NCBI RefSeq assembly: GCF_000469585.1
Contig: NZ_AWNK01000011.1
Location: 53,977 to 117,976 of the forward strand
DNA: 64,000 nt
Source: Chrysiogenes arsenatis DSM 11915
GTDB taxonomy: Bacteria > Chrysiogenota > Chrysiogenetes > Chrysiogenales > Chrysiogenaceae
Reading direction: 5' to 3'
A program made the translations under genes and the position numbers. Below, one piece after another: positions 27,679 to 36,821 of this stretch. The stretch's first letter is position 1. Each line of letters opens with the position of its first letter. The notes under the pieces were generated by a model. That model was given only the letters and a program-made list of their open reading frames with translations. It ran no database searches and was not told where the DNA came from.

Positions 27679-28998
27679 GTGAAAATCGAAAAAGTATACA
27701 TAAAGACCTACGGATGCCAGATGAATGTCCACGATTCCGAGCGCATCAAAGGGATTTTGGCCGAACATTCCATCGCCCTCGTCGAGACGCCTGAAGCGGC
27801 GGATATGGCTGTTTTTAATACCTGTAGCGTGCGTGCGAAAGCGGAGCAAAAAGTTTTTTCCGATATTGGCCGCTTACGCCCGATAAAAAAGAAACGTCCC
27901 GACTACAAAATTGCGGTCTGCGGTTGCATTCCTCAGGTACAGCGCGAAGCGCTACTCCAGAAAAATCCCCTGATTGACCTTGTGTTTGGGGTGAATAATA
28001 TCTCCCGCTTTATGGAATTTGTTACCCAAGCGGAGCTTGGCAAGCGGCACACGCACGTGATCGACGACTATGCGCTTGATGAGTATGAAGTTTCGGCACG
28101 GCGCGATGACCCCATGCGCGCCTACGTAACGATTATGAATGGATGCGATAACTTTTGCAGTTACTGCATTGTGCCGTACACGCGTGGCCGCGAGCAATCG
28201 CGCCCTGTGGCCGCCATTCTCGATGAATTGCATAGCTTGGTCGCCACTGGTGTGCGCGAAGTGACGTTGCTCGGGCAAAATGTCAATTCCTATCGCGGCC
28301 TTGATGGCGCAGGCACGGCCATTACGTTCCCCGAACTACTCAGGCTGGTGCACGCAATTCCCGAACTGGTACGTATTCGTTTTGTGACCTCGCACCCCAA
28401 AGATTTTACCGAGGAATTGATAGAGGCCATGAAGTTGCCGCGTATCTGCAAATATCTCCACTTGCCGATTCAGGCAGGATCAGATCGCATTCTTGGCTTA
28501 ATGAAACGAGGCTACACTGCCGCAGAATATTTAGCCAAAGTCGCGCAACTCAAAGCGGCTATTCCCGACATTGCCCTTTCGTCGGACTTCCTCGTGGGTT
28601 TTCCGAGCGAAACAGAAGAGGATTTTCAGGAGACGTTGCGCATCGTCGAAGCGGTCGAATATGCGCAAATCTTTGCGTTCAACTATTCGCCACGCCCCGA
28701 AACGGTAGCGGCGAAAATGGAAGAGCAAATTCCCTTTGAGGTGATGAATGAGCGGCTCAATCGCTTATTTGCCAAGCAAAATGAAATTGCAGAACGCGCG
28801 CGGCAGCAGTTTGCGGGTCAAACCCTGCCGGTGCTGGTCGAGGGGTGGTCAAAAAACAACACCCAGATGCTTGCCGGACGCACCGATACCAATGCGATAG
28901 TGCACTTTGCGGGTGACGATGCGCTGATTGGCACGCTCGTTATGGTTCGCATTACCGATGTGAAATTGTACTCGATGACGGGAGAAGTCGTTCGGTAA
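27679..28998 (+). CDS. miaB: tRNA-2-methylthio-N6-dimethylallyladenosine synthase
   Basis: A 439-residue radical-SAM methylthiotransferase that adds CH3S to i6A37, the MiaA product. The N-terminal UPF0004 domain has the auxiliary cluster cysteines Cys13 (YGCQMN), Cys49 (NTCSVR) and Cys83 (CGC). The radical-SAM triad is Cys156, Cys160 and Cys163 (CDNFCSYC). A TRAM domain covers about 375-437. Start is a GTG at 27679 after AAAGGAA. It sits alone between the carbonic-anhydrase-like gene and the convergent pst operon; a weak promoter (TTGATG-17-TATGCT) may lie near 27597-27625. Confidence 0.97.
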   Translation: MKIEKVYIKTYGCQMNVHDSERIKGILAEHSIALVETPEAADMAVFNTCSVRAKAEQKVFSDIGRLRPIKKKRPDYKIAVCGCIPQVQREALLQKNPLIDLVFGVNNISRFMEFVTQAELGKRHTHVIDDYALDEYEVSARRDDPMRAYVTIMNGCDNFCSYCIVPYTRGREQSRPVAAILDELHSLVATGVREVTLLGQNVNSYRGLDGAGTAITFPELLRLVHAIPELVRIRFVTSHPKDFTEELIEAMKLPRICKYLHLPIQAGSDRILGLMKRGYTAAEYLAKVAQLKAAIPDIALSSDFLVGFPSETEEDFQETLRIVEAVEYAQIFAFNYSPRPETVAAKMEEQIPFEVMNERLNRLFAKQNEIAERARQQFAGQTLPVLVEGWSKNNTQMLAGRTDTNAIVHFAGDDALIGTLVMVRITDVKLYSMTGEVVR

Positions 28999-29005
28999 CT
29001 GGCGT

Positions 29006-29028
29006 GGGGCAGACACACCGCCTGCCCC
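29006..29028. repeat. Palindrome between convergent miaB and phoU, copy 1
   Basis: Arms GGGGCAG (29006-29012) and CTGCCCC (29022-29028) with a nine-base loop ACACACCGC. There is no T-run on either side, so it is not a classic terminator. It is nearly identical, loop included, to the palindrome at 43323-43346, also between convergent genes. It is probably a dispersed REP-like element used at transcript ends. Confidence 0.6.
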
Positions 29029-29041
29029 TGCCGAAAGAGCG

Positions 29042-29728
29042 TTAGAATGTCCCTTTACCATCTTGTTTTTTATACAATTTGGCGTGGCGAATAATATCAC
29101 CTTGCACAATATACACCACCTCTTCGGCGATATTGGTGGCATAATCTGCCACCCGCTCTAAGTAGCGCGAAGCGCTCAGGTAGTACATATTTTGTTCAAT
29201 ATGGTCAGGGTTCAGGATAATTTGATCTTTGACCATGCGGTAGTTGTTTTTGTGCATCACATCAACTTCATCGTCCAGCGCAATGGCCTCTTTCGCCCGC
29301 TTGCCGTCAAGATGAATCAGGCAGTCAACGCAGGCATCAAGCACTTTTTTCACCTTTGCCGACATTTCATCAATATCAAATGGACTGGTGACACGCAGAT
29401 GTTTGCTGAGTGAAATAACCATACTGGCCAGATCTTCGGAAAGATCACCGATATTTTCGAGATACGTATTGAATTGAATAAGCGCTATAATAAAGCGCAA
29501 ATCGGTCGCTACCGGTTGATGCAAAGCGATGACTTTAAAGCACTCCTCCGTGATTCTTACTTCTAAACGGTCTATCTCTTCGTCGCGCAACATAACGCTG
29601 TGCGCGAGTGCCACGTCCAGAGTGTTGATCGCCCTGACGGTATTGTCGAAGTTTTCGGTCACGAGGGTGCACATCTCTTCGACTAAGGATTTGAGGCCAT
29701 CTATTTCACGCAAAAAAATGATCGACAT
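29042..29728 (-). CDS. phoU: Phosphate-signalling protein PhoU (pst operon copy)
   Basis: A 228-residue all-helical protein of two repeated PhoU domains with the metal-binding signatures E-x-x-x-D (DEEIDRLE, and DDEVDVMH in the second half) and the ERVADYATNIAEE stretch. PhoU damps PhoR kinase activity and restrains Pst uptake when phosphate is plentiful. The ATG at 29728 with GGAG upstream is preferred over a GTG at 29740. Last gene of the pst operon. A second PhoU lies at 38369 beside phoBR; the two share the fold but are clearly diverged. Confidence 0.93.
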   Translation of the reverse strand: MSIIFLREIDGLKSLVEEMCTLVTENFDNTVRAINTLDVALAHSVMLRDEEIDRLEVRITEECFKVIALHQPVATDLRFIIALIQFNTYLENIGDLSEDLASMVISLSKHLRVTSPFDIDEMSAKVKKVLDACVDCLIHLDGKRAKEAIALDDEVDVMHKNNYRMVKDQIILNPDHIEQNMYYLSASRYLERVADYATNIAEEVVYIVQGDIIRHAKLYKKQDGKGTF

Positions 29729-29797
29729 AGCTTTCTCCACTCTTTTCAGATTTCTCTCTTTGGTCGTAATAACGCATTCCTACAGAGACCTTGACGA

Positions 29798-30682
29798 TTA
29801 CCCAAAACGCCCTGACACGTAATCTTCGGTTACTTTCAACTCGGGATTACTAAAAATCTGCATCGTTGTGCCGTATTCTACGAGCTGTCCAAGATACATA
29901 AAGGCGGTATATTTGCTGACGCGCGCGGCTTGCTGCATGTTGTGAGTTACAATTAGCACCGTGTAGCTGCCGCTCAATTGGTCGATCAGATCTTCAATTT
30001 TTCCCGTGGCAATCGGGTCAAGGGCGGAGCACGGTTCATCCATCAGCAGCACTTCCGGCTCGGCGGCAATGGCACGCGCCACACATAACCGCTGCTGCTG
30101 CCCACCAGAAAGGCCAAGGGCGCTTTCGTGCAAGCGATCTTTCACTTCATTCCAAAGTGCCGATCCTTGCAGCGCCTTTTCGCACACTTCGGCCAGCACC
30201 CGCTTATCGCGAATGCCATCAATACGCAACGGATACACAACGTTTTCAAAAATACTCATCGGAAAGGGGTTGGGCTTCTGTGCCACCATCCCCATCCGCT
30301 TGCGTAGTTCGATAACATCGACACCGGGCGAGTAGATAGAGTCTTTGTTCAAAAGAATATCCCCTTCAATGCGTACTGAATCGACTAAGTCATTTAAGCG
30401 GTTGACGGAGCGCAGCAGCGTCGATTTGCCACATCCTGAAGGGCCAATCAAAGCGGTTACTTTTCCAGCAGGAACGTTCAGGTTGATGTTATGCAGCGCC
30501 TGCGCCTGTCCGTAAAAAAGGTTAAAGTTTTTCACTTCAAGAATCGCGGGCGATTCGTTGATTTCTTTGTGAATCACCGGCTCAACCAACACACCACTGG
30601 CAATGGTTTTCAGGCGGTCGTCGATCACATTGGTTTTCAAATTCGTGGTGGTCACTGGTTCGGCTATCGTTGCTGTCGTCAT
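29798..30682 (-). CDS. pstB: Phosphate ABC transporter ATPase
   Basis: A 294-residue ATPase that powers phosphate import through PstCA. All catalytic motifs are intact: Walker [11 protein letters not shown]-loop AQKPNPFP, signature LSGGQQQR, Walker B LLMDEP, and switch histidine in VTHNMQQA. The N-terminus is extended by about 35 residues relative to typical PstB (about 258 residues). The ATG at 30682 has GAGG seven bases upstream and is preferred over a GTG at 30718. It contrasts directly with the PstB paralogue at 37595, whose motifs are altered. Confidence 0.95.
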   Translation of the reverse strand: MTTATIAEPVTTTNLKTNVIDDRLKTIASGVLVEPVIHKEINESPAILEVKNFNLFYGQAQALHNINLNVPAGKVTALIGPSGCGKSTLLRSVNRLNDLVDSVRIEGDILLNKDSIYSPGVDVIELRKRMGMVAQKPNPFPMSIFENVVYPLRIDGIRDKRVLAEVCEKALQGSALWNEVKDRLHESALGLSGGQQQRLCVARAIAAEPEVLLMDEPCSALDPIATGKIEDLIDQLSGSYTVLIVTHNMQQAARVSKYTAFMYLGQLVEYGTTMQIFSNPELKVTEDYVSGRFG

Positions 30683-30733
30683 GGGTACCTCGCGTATATC
30701 GTTTTTACTGTCTGTCACTTTGGGATGCGATGG

Positions 30734-32518
30734 CTAAAACACATTGGCCACAAATTTACGCCGCAGTCGCGCCCGCAACCAGATAGCGGTTACGTTCAGC
30801 AGGGCAACAATGCCTATCAGCAGCGCCGTTGTCGAATACACCATCGGCTTGGCCGCTTCGGAGTTCTGGCTTTGGAATCCAAGGTCAAAGATATGGAAAC
30901 CAAGGTGCATAAAGCTCCGCTCTAAATGGAAGAAGGGGAAAATCCCATCAACTGGAAGCTCCGGCGCAAGTTTGACGGCACCCACCAGCATCAGCGGTGC
31001 CACTTCGCCAGCGCCGCGCGCCATCGCGAGAATCATCCCGGTCATAATCCCTGGCATCGCGCGGGGCAGTACGATCCGCTGAATGGTTTGCCATTTGCTG
31101 GCACCACAGGCGTACGACCCTTCACGCATGGAGCGCGGTACAGCCGAAAGCGATTCTTCCGTCGCCACAATAACGACGGGCAATGTCAAGAGCGCCAGCG
31201 TGAGTGATGCCCATAAAATCCCGCCGGTGCCGTAGGTTGGGCTGGGGAGTTTTGCTTCAAAAAAGATCGAGTCAATCGTCCCGCCAACGAAGTAGCAGAA
31301 GAAACCGACACCAAAAACCCCGAAGACAATACTTGGGACTCCGGAAAGGTTATTAACGGCGATGCGCACGGTACTGACAAGCGGCCCCGGTTTGGCATAT
31401 TCGCGCAGGTACAGCGCGGCTAAAACGCCAAAAGGGACGACGAGGAGCGACATGATCATGGTCATGACGACGGTGCCGAAAATCGCAGGGAAAACACCCC
31501 CTTCGCTATTGGCTTCGCGTGGATCGTCAAACAGGAATTCCGCCCAGCGACTCAAGTAAATCGCTATTCTCGATCCGGTCCCAACATGGTTCGCAGGGTA
31601 GGCACGGACGATATCGGCCAGCGCCAGCGTTTTTTGGTGCCCAGTGCTGGTATCGACCACCAAGGCATAGCGGGCGTTTTCCTGATTCAGTTCGGCTATT
31701 TGTTTGCGAAACACTTCATATTTTATATTTGCACTGGCATGGAGCGCTTCATACCGTTGATTCACGTCAGACAAAGCGTCGCGCGCCGCACGATACTCGC
31801 GGGTTTCGTGCCCTATTCCAAGACGAACGAGAGCATCGTAATTAATTTGAGCTTGGCGCATTTCCAGACGAATCCGCTCCAATTCGTAGTTAATTTTGCC
31901 GATTTCTTTGTTTTCAATGCGCCGACGCTGCTCCCAACGGTCACGCACTTCGCTATGGTAGCGCTGAAAAAGGGCGATAATTTCGTGCGGCGCCGTCGCT
32001 TTGACTTCGCCATCAATGATAAACGTGCTTGGTACACCGTAAAAACGACCCCACTCCTGCCGCTCAAACGTCATCATCCATTCCGGGTAGCTCTCTTGTT
32101 GGACTTCAAAGTCGCTGACCCAGTTAAAGTGCTCGTTTGTCAGTTCAAAATTTCCGGTACGCACCAGCCACCGCTGCGAACGTCCGTCATTTTCTTGTAG
32201 CATTTTCGTTATCGCTTCGCGTCGGTTTTCCGGCAATGATCTGAGAACGGTATCGTTGGGGATATAGAGGCTTGAGCGGGTAATTTCGCCGACATGCACC
32301 GTACCGTTGTGAAGTTCATACTGCACCACTCTAGATGGCCAGAAGGTTTTCGCTCCCTCCGCAAAGACCAGTATCAACAATCCGGCAATCATCAGAATAC
32401 AGAGCGCAAGCGCCCCGCCAGTTGCCCACACCAAAGGGTTCCCATAGGCTGGCAAAGAGGTTTTTGATCGTTTCACAAATCGTAGTGGAGCCTTTGTTAC
32501 CGTGTTCGTCGTTGACAT
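30734..32518 (-). CDS. pstA: Phosphate ABC permease PstA with large periplasmic domain
   Basis: A 594-residue permease, twice the usual size. The first membrane helix (about 30-52) is followed by about 300 residues predicted periplasmic, including a charged coiled-coil stretch at about 195-275 (EIGKINYELERIRLEMRQAQ). The standard five-helix permease core with the EAA loop (MREGSYACGASKWQ) and ARGAGE follows. The long insert matches the DUF3333-type PstA of some gammaproteobacteria. AAGGAG precedes the ATG. Twelve bases after pstC, whose product is also enlarged, so the two periplasmic domains may work together. Confidence 0.93.
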   Translation of the reverse strand: MSTTNTVTKAPLRFVKRSKTSLPAYGNPLVWATGGALALCILMIAGLLILVFAEGAKTFWPSRVVQYELHNGTVHVGEITRSSLYIPNDTVLRSLPENRREAITKMLQENDGRSQRWLVRTGNFELTNEHFNWVSDFEVQQESYPEWMMTFERQEWGRFYGVPSTFIIDGEVKATAPHEIIALFQRYHSEVRDRWEQRRRIENKEIGKINYELERIRLEMRQAQINYDALVRLGIGHETREYRAARDALSDVNQRYEALHASANIKYEVFRKQIAELNQENARYALVVDTSTGHQKTLALADIVRAYPANHVGTGSRIAIYLSRWAEFLFDDPREANSEGGVFPAIFGTVVMTMIMSLLVVPFGVLAALYLREYAKPGPLVSTVRIAVNNLSGVPSIVFGVFGVGFFCYFVGGTIDSIFFEAKLPSPTYGTGGILWASLTLALLTLPVVIVATEESLSAVPRSMREGSYACGASKWQTIQRIVLPRAMPGIMTGMILAMARGAGEVAPLMLVGAVKLAPELPVDGIFPFFHLERSFMHLGFHIFDLGFQSQNSEAAKPMVYSTTALLIGIVALLNVTAIWLRARLRRKFVANVF

Positions 32519-32530
32519 CTCTTGCGCTCC

Positions 32531-35140
32531 TTACAGTTCAAATGCTTTTTTTCTAAACCGCTGGCGAACCACTTCGGCAACCGTATTCAGCACGAATGTC
32601 ATGACAAACAAGGTGAGCGCTGCCAGAAACAGCGTGCGGTAATGGGTACTGTGAACGACGGCCTCGGGAAGCTCGACGGCAATATTCGCCGAAAGGGTGC
32701 GGAATCCATTAAACAGATTCATCTCCAGTACCGGCGTATTACCTGCCGCCATAAGCACGATCATCGTTTCACCAACGGCGCGTCCAAGTCCAATCATCAA
32801 CGCCGAAAACAGTCCGCTCATAGCGGTTGGAATAATAATCCGCACCGCCGTTTGCCATGGCGTTGCTCCAGCTGCTAACGATGCCGAACGGAGGTGTTCG
32901 GGAACACTGGTCAGCGCATCTTCGGCAAGGGTGTAGATAATCGGGATGATCGCAAACCCCATAATAAAGCCAACGACAAGTGCATTCCGTTGGACATACG
33001 TGCCAAAGATCTGACCAACGAGCGGTAAATCGGCACGTGAATCAAAGCCGACCATAGCAATCAACTTTGCTAGCGCGGCGGCCAGAGCAAAGGTGAGCAC
33101 TAAGCCGACCAAAAACTTGAACAACTCGATGCGGCCAACCTTCTGCGAGTTCTCGGTATTCGCACCGATACGGTCACTGAACGACTCGCTCATCCGCTTC
33201 ATGCCAAACGCTACCGCTATCGCACTCAGGGGGATGAGCATCAGAAACCATCCAGGGAAACCATCGCCCACACGGCCATTCAGCCACAGTTTAATATCAC
33301 CGTAAAAAATGACCGATTCGGCCAGTGGCCCAACAACACTCGCCAGAAAAATTCCCAACGGCAAGGCAACCAAAAAAATGAAATAAAAGCGGTATTCGCT
33401 CAGGCGAATAATTTTTTCTGTCGGCAATAACTGCATAAGGTAGGCGCAGAGCAAAAATGCTATCGGAATCGTAAGAAAGGCACTGAGCACGGCTGGCACC
33501 GATCCCTCAACAAAAGGGGCAATCGTCAGTGCTGCCAAAAATCCAAGCACAACACTCGGCAAACTGGCCATCACTTCAACTACGGGCTTGACCCGCGCAC
33601 GAATTTTGCGATTTAAGAATTCACTGGTGTAAATGGCCGCCATCAAAGCAATCGGCGCTCCGAAAAGCATAGAGTAAAACGTCGCCTTGAGCGTGCCAAA
33701 GATTAATGGAATCAAACCGTACTTTGGCTCAAAGTCATCCGTACCACTTGATGATTGCCAAACGTGCTCTGCCTCTGCCGAAGTTTCATAGCGGGTTTTG
33801 CTAAAAAGTGACTTCCACGTCGCTTCGATGTGTGGCGCGTGAAGTTCAAACAACACCCCTTTTTCCTGATTAAAAACAGCGAATTTATCGTTCTTCGGTG
33901 AAATGGCAAGTGCCTGAATCGGCGAATCGCCAATACTCGTATGCAGCACTTCACGATCCGTCGTTACGTGGAAAATCCGTACCGAACCATCAGCATATCC
34001 CGCGAGGAACATCCGTTTGCGGTAGGAAGAGATGATGCTTGTCACCGGAGATCCACTTCCCGCAAATTGTGATGCATTCACCAACAAGGCACCATCTGCA
34101 CTGGTAGCATTATCTGGCTTAATGCGAAACCATGTGGTCACGTTCCCTTGAGAATCGCCAACCAGCAATGTTTGACGCCCGAGCAGTGGTTCAACTTTCG
34201 TAATATACCGGCTCGAATCGCCAACCATCTCCAGCTCTTCGGCAATCACTGGAGCTTCGATGATACGCGAATCTATCCGCACCACGTGGCCATCTTTCCA
34301 GATGACATACACGGTGTCGCCAATTTCCGAAAGATAGAGAAACTCCGGCTGGCCTTTCCTGTCAAAATACTCTAGGTGGATACTGCCTGAAGCCAGCGAA
34401 GTGGTTGTTTTGCCCGTCAATAAATTGCGCCGTTTGGTCACAGAACTAATATTCAAATCACCGTTGACCGATAATGTCGCCAGCAACGTCCCATTCGCAC
34501 GCACAATGCGGTCGACTAAAAGAATAGAATCACCCGCCGCTCCGGCAATCGGGTCATCAAGCTGATACCGAACCGTGTACGCGCGAAACTGTCCGCTGGG
34601 CGTTTTTTCCGCCAAGCCGTTTTCCAGTACAATCAACTCACCTTCAGGCGTATGACGAAGTGCTTCGTCGATACTTTCTTGTTCACGGAATTCGACCGTA
34701 AAGCCTATTTCTCCAAAAACAACGGAACCATCGGCAAAGCCATACGTAACGGTTCCGGTGATATTGTCATAGTGATAGGCGGTAGGTTCTGCATCGGGAA
34801 AAAATAACACTTTTTTCATGATCGCGCCGGTATCAACACGGAAAATATCAAGTTCCGTACCGTTATTCACACCGGAAAATCCTACCGTATTGTACTCATT
34901 GATCGCGATAAAACTCGACGAGGTTGTCTCCATCGCACCAAAAGTTGCAAGCGGCTTTGCTGTTTCCGACTGAAAAAGCGGAACAACAACGGAGCCAAGA
35001 AAGATAAACACGGTGGCTACCGCTAAAACCGTCCCAATTCCCCCGATGGTGATAAATAGTCGTGAAAAAAACTCGGCCAACTTTACCCGCAAACTTGTTT
35101 TCCGCCTACGATAGACGCCGGTAAATGTAGAAGTCGCCAT
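32531..35140 (-). CDS. pstC: Phosphate ABC permease PstC with WD40-like periplasmic domain
   Basis: An 869-residue permease; ordinary PstC is about 320. After the first membrane helix (about 28-50) comes about 430 residues of predicted periplasmic beta-structure with WD40-like strands (FLAGYADGSVRIFHVTTDREV, ALAISPKNDKFAVF), probably a beta-propeller. A conventional permease core follows with EAA loop (LRSASLAAGATPWQ) and GRAVGET. The frame is open to 35263, but the ATG at 35140 has AGGA upstream and gives a sensible N-terminus. A terminator lies between the upstream small gene and this one, so pstC may be expressed less than pstS. Confidence 0.92.
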   Translation of the reverse strand: MATSTFTGVYRRRKTSLRVKLAEFFSRLFITIGGIGTVLAVATVFIFLGSVVVPLFQSETAKPLATFGAMETTSSSFIAINEYNTVGFSGVNNGTELDIFRVDTGAIMKKVLFFPDAEPTAYHYDNITGTVTYGFADGSVVFGEIGFTVEFREQESIDEALRHTPEGELIVLENGLAEKTPSGQFRAYTVRYQLDDPIAGAAGDSILLVDRIVRANGTLLATLSVNGDLNISSVTKRRNLLTGKTTTSLASGSIHLEYFDRKGQPEFLYLSEIGDTVYVIWKDGHVVRIDSRIIEAPVIAEELEMVGDSSRYITKVEPLLGRQTLLVGDSQGNVTTWFRIKPDNATSADGALLVNASQFAGSGSPVTSIISSYRKRMFLAGYADGSVRIFHVTTDREVLHTSIGDSPIQALAISPKNDKFAVFNQEKGVLFELHAPHIEATWKSLFSKTRYETSAEAEHVWQSSSGTDDFEPKYGLIPLIFGTLKATFYSMLFGAPIALMAAIYTSEFLNRKIRARVKPVVEVMASLPSVVLGFLAALTIAPFVEGSVPAVLSAFLTIPIAFLLCAYLMQLLPTEKIIRLSEYRFYFIFLVALPLGIFLASVVGPLAESVIFYGDIKLWLNGRVGDGFPGWFLMLIPLSAIAVAFGMKRMSESFSDRIGANTENSQKVGRIELFKFLVGLVLTFALAAALAKLIAMVGFDSRADLPLVGQIFGTYVQRNALVVGFIMGFAIIPIIYTLAEDALTSVPEHLRSASLAAGATPWQTAVRIIIPTAMSGLFSALMIGLGRAVGETMIVLMAAGNTPVLEMNLFNGFRTLSANIAVELPEAVVHSTHYRTLFLAALTLFVMTFVLNTVAEVVRQRFRKKAFEL

Positions 35141-35228
35141 GTGATAGTGTCCTGTCATAAATTTATTACGGTTGCTCCATCTCACCACACCTATGGCGGA
35201 ACGAAACAATGCCTTCGGCAAAAACTGC

Positions 35229-35257
35229 AAAAACGGGAGCACGTATGCCCCCGTTTT
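35229..35257 (-). terminator. Intrinsic terminator between the small exported protein gene and pstC
   Basis: On the minus strand, an 11-base-pair stem (arms AAAACGGGGGC and GCTCCCGTTTT, one G-U pair) with a six-base loop is followed by a T-run. It lies 20 bases beyond the stop of the 91-residue gene and about 90 bases before pstC. It would limit readthrough so that PstS and the small protein are made in excess over the permease. Confidence 0.75.
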
Positions 35258-35276
35258 CGTCACAATACGTAGCGTG

Positions 35277-35552
35277 TTACTTCGCCATGTATTCTTCGAT
35301 AATTTCCTTGTCAGGCGACTTCACGGTCATCCCCTTTGGTCCGCCACCAGGGATAACAACAAACTTTGCCAGTTCACCATTTTTCTGAAAATCAGCAAGA
35401 TCCTTCGATCCTTCCTTCAAAATCCACAGACGTCCATCTTCAAGAAATGTTACGAAACCCGCCTTGGCGTATTCAGGTGCTGGGGTAGATTTTGCAAAGG
35501 CTAAACCCGCTATGCAGAGAACTATTAAGAGAGCAAGTACAGAGTTTTTCAT
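35277..35552 (-). CDS. Small exported protein of the pst operon
   Basis: A 91-residue protein with a clean signal peptide (about 1-20, ending AFA) and a mature part of about 70 residues with no cysteine. It contains the segments GFVTFLEDGRLWILKEGSKD and VVIPGGGPKGMTVKSPDKE. I recognise no family. It sits 27 bases after pstS and before a terminator, so it should be co-produced with PstS at high level under phosphate limitation. A periplasmic accessory of phosphate capture is a fair guess, not shown by sequence. AAGGAG precedes the ATG. Confidence 0.85.
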   Translation of the reverse strand: MKNSVLALLIVLCIAGLAFAKSTPAPEYAKAGFVTFLEDGRLWILKEGSKDLADFQKNGELAKFVVIPGGGPKGMTVKSPDKEIIEEYMAK

Positions 35553-35579
35553 TGAATTATCTCCTTTTTCTATTGAAAG

Positions 35580-36560
35580 TTATTTAATACCGACATTGGA
35601 TAGCTGCTCTACTGCAATCGTGTTAGACACGGGGAAATAGCCATCTTTCACGACGTCTTCCTGTCCCTGTTTACTAAAGACATACTTAATGAACTCAGCG
35701 CGCAGCGGGTCAAGCTGACTCCCAGGCTGGTGGTTGACATACACATACAGGAAGCGGGCAAGTGGATATTCGCCGGTGTACGCGAATGCGGGTTCAGCCG
35801 GAACACAAGTAGCATTCGGGCCAGTTGCCAGTGCTACCGTTTTCACGTCAGCCGTTTTGTAGCCAATACCACTATAGCCAATACCAAACTTTTCGCTGGC
35901 AACACCCTGAACAACTGACGAGCTACCTGGCTGCTCCTTCACGGTATCTTTATAATCGCCCTTGAAAAGCGCGTTTTCTTTGAAGTATCCGTAGGTACCA
36001 GAAGCCGCATTACGACCATAAAGGCTGATCGGTTTATCCGCCCATTCGCCAGTCAAACCCAACTGACCCCAGTTCGTAATGTCACTTGAATGACCACCGC
36101 GACGGTCTTTAGAAAACACCGCATCAACCTGTTGTAACGTCATGCACTCAATGGGGTTATCTTTGTTCACATACACCGCAAGCATATCAATGCTGGTGCC
36201 AAGTTCGGTTGGCTTGTAGCCATATTTCTTTTCAAAGTTGTCAATTTCTTTGCCGTTCATGGCGCGGCTCATCGGGCCAAATTGAGCGGTACCAGCAATA
36301 AGCGCCGCTGGAGCCGTGGAAGACCCTTTGCCTTCAATTTCGATTTTTACGTTTGGATAGTGCTTCAAAAAGCCCTCTGCCCACAGCGTCATCTCATTAT
36401 TCATGGAGTCGGAACCAACACTTTTCAAGCTGCCGGAAACGCCCTGGACTGGCTTGTAAGAAGGAAGTTTTGGATCAACAAGACTGGATGCGATCGCGGC
36501 GGCAGGGATAACCGTGGCCGCTGCAAGAGCGAGGGCGGTAAACGTAATCTTTTTCGACAT
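35580..36560 (-). CDS. pstS: Periplasmic phosphate-binding protein
   Basis: A 326-residue substrate-binding protein with signal peptide (1-25, ending IAS). Phosphate-contact motifs of the PstS family are present: SVGSDSMNNEM near 47-57, GKGSSTAP near 78-85, and GRNAASGTYGYF near 183-194. It delivers phosphate to PstCA. GGAG before the ATG is strong. First gene of the minus-strand pst operon, divergent from the second Pst-like module, with Pho-box-like repeats in the gap. Confidence 0.96.
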   Translation of the reverse strand: MSKKITFTALALAAATVIPAAAIASSLVDPKLPSYKPVQGVSGSLKSVGSDSMNNEMTLWAEGFLKHYPNVKIEIEGKGSSTAPAALIAGTAQFGPMSRAMNGKEIDNFEKKYGYKPTELGTSIDMLAVYVNKDNPIECMTLQQVDAVFSKDRRGGHSSDITNWGQLGLTGEWADKPISLYGRNAASGTYGYFKENALFKGDYKDTVKEQPGSSSVVQGVASEKFGIGYSGIGYKTADVKTVALATGPNATCVPAEPAFAYTGEYPLARFLYVYVNHQPGSQLDPLRAEFIKYVFSKQGQEDVVKDGYFPVSNTIAVEQLSNVGIK

Positions 36561-36616
36561 AGTGGAATCTCCTTGCGATTATTGCTGTCGCCAGCGGTTG
36601 CAATAAAACACACCTG

Positions 36617-36656
36617 CTGTCATGGAGTTCCGAAGAAAATGTCAATTTTCTGTAAA
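36617..36656 (+). promoter_or_regulatory. Pho-box-like phased repeats
   Basis: CTGTCAT (36617), ATGTCAA (36639) and CTGTAAA (36650) start at positions spaced by multiples of 11 bases. The last two, with TTTT between, form an 18-base Pho-box-like unit. They lie in the divergent gap between pstS and the second Pst-like module. PhoB encoded at 39033 is the expected binder. Which promoter they serve is unclear: the repeats read on the plus strand but are closer to pstS. Confidence 0.5.
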
Positions 36657-36715
36657 ATGAAATTTTCCTACTTTTAAAGCAGGCAGACGAGCCCGCCCTC
36701 ATACTTGACTTTTCT

Positions 36716-36743
36716 TTTACATTTTTTTGACATCTATTATAGT
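36716..36743 (+). promoter_or_regulatory. Promoter for the second Pst-like module
   Basis: TTTACA (36716-36721), a 16-base spacer, and TATAGT (36738-36743), about 79 bases before the permease ATG. This is a reasonable sigma-70 match in an AT-rich gap. Confidence 0.4.
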
Positions 36744-36821
36744 GTGCGCGCATACATTGACGAGGCCTTGGACATTCTGTTCCGTACTCGAAATTGTTGC
36801 CTTTAATAGGATAGAAACACC

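Noticed and set aside
35152-35169. Second Pho box (CTGTCATAAAT) near the pstC start
   Set aside because: Only the first half matches; the second half TTATTAC is poor, and the element overlaps the candidate upstream start codons of pstC.
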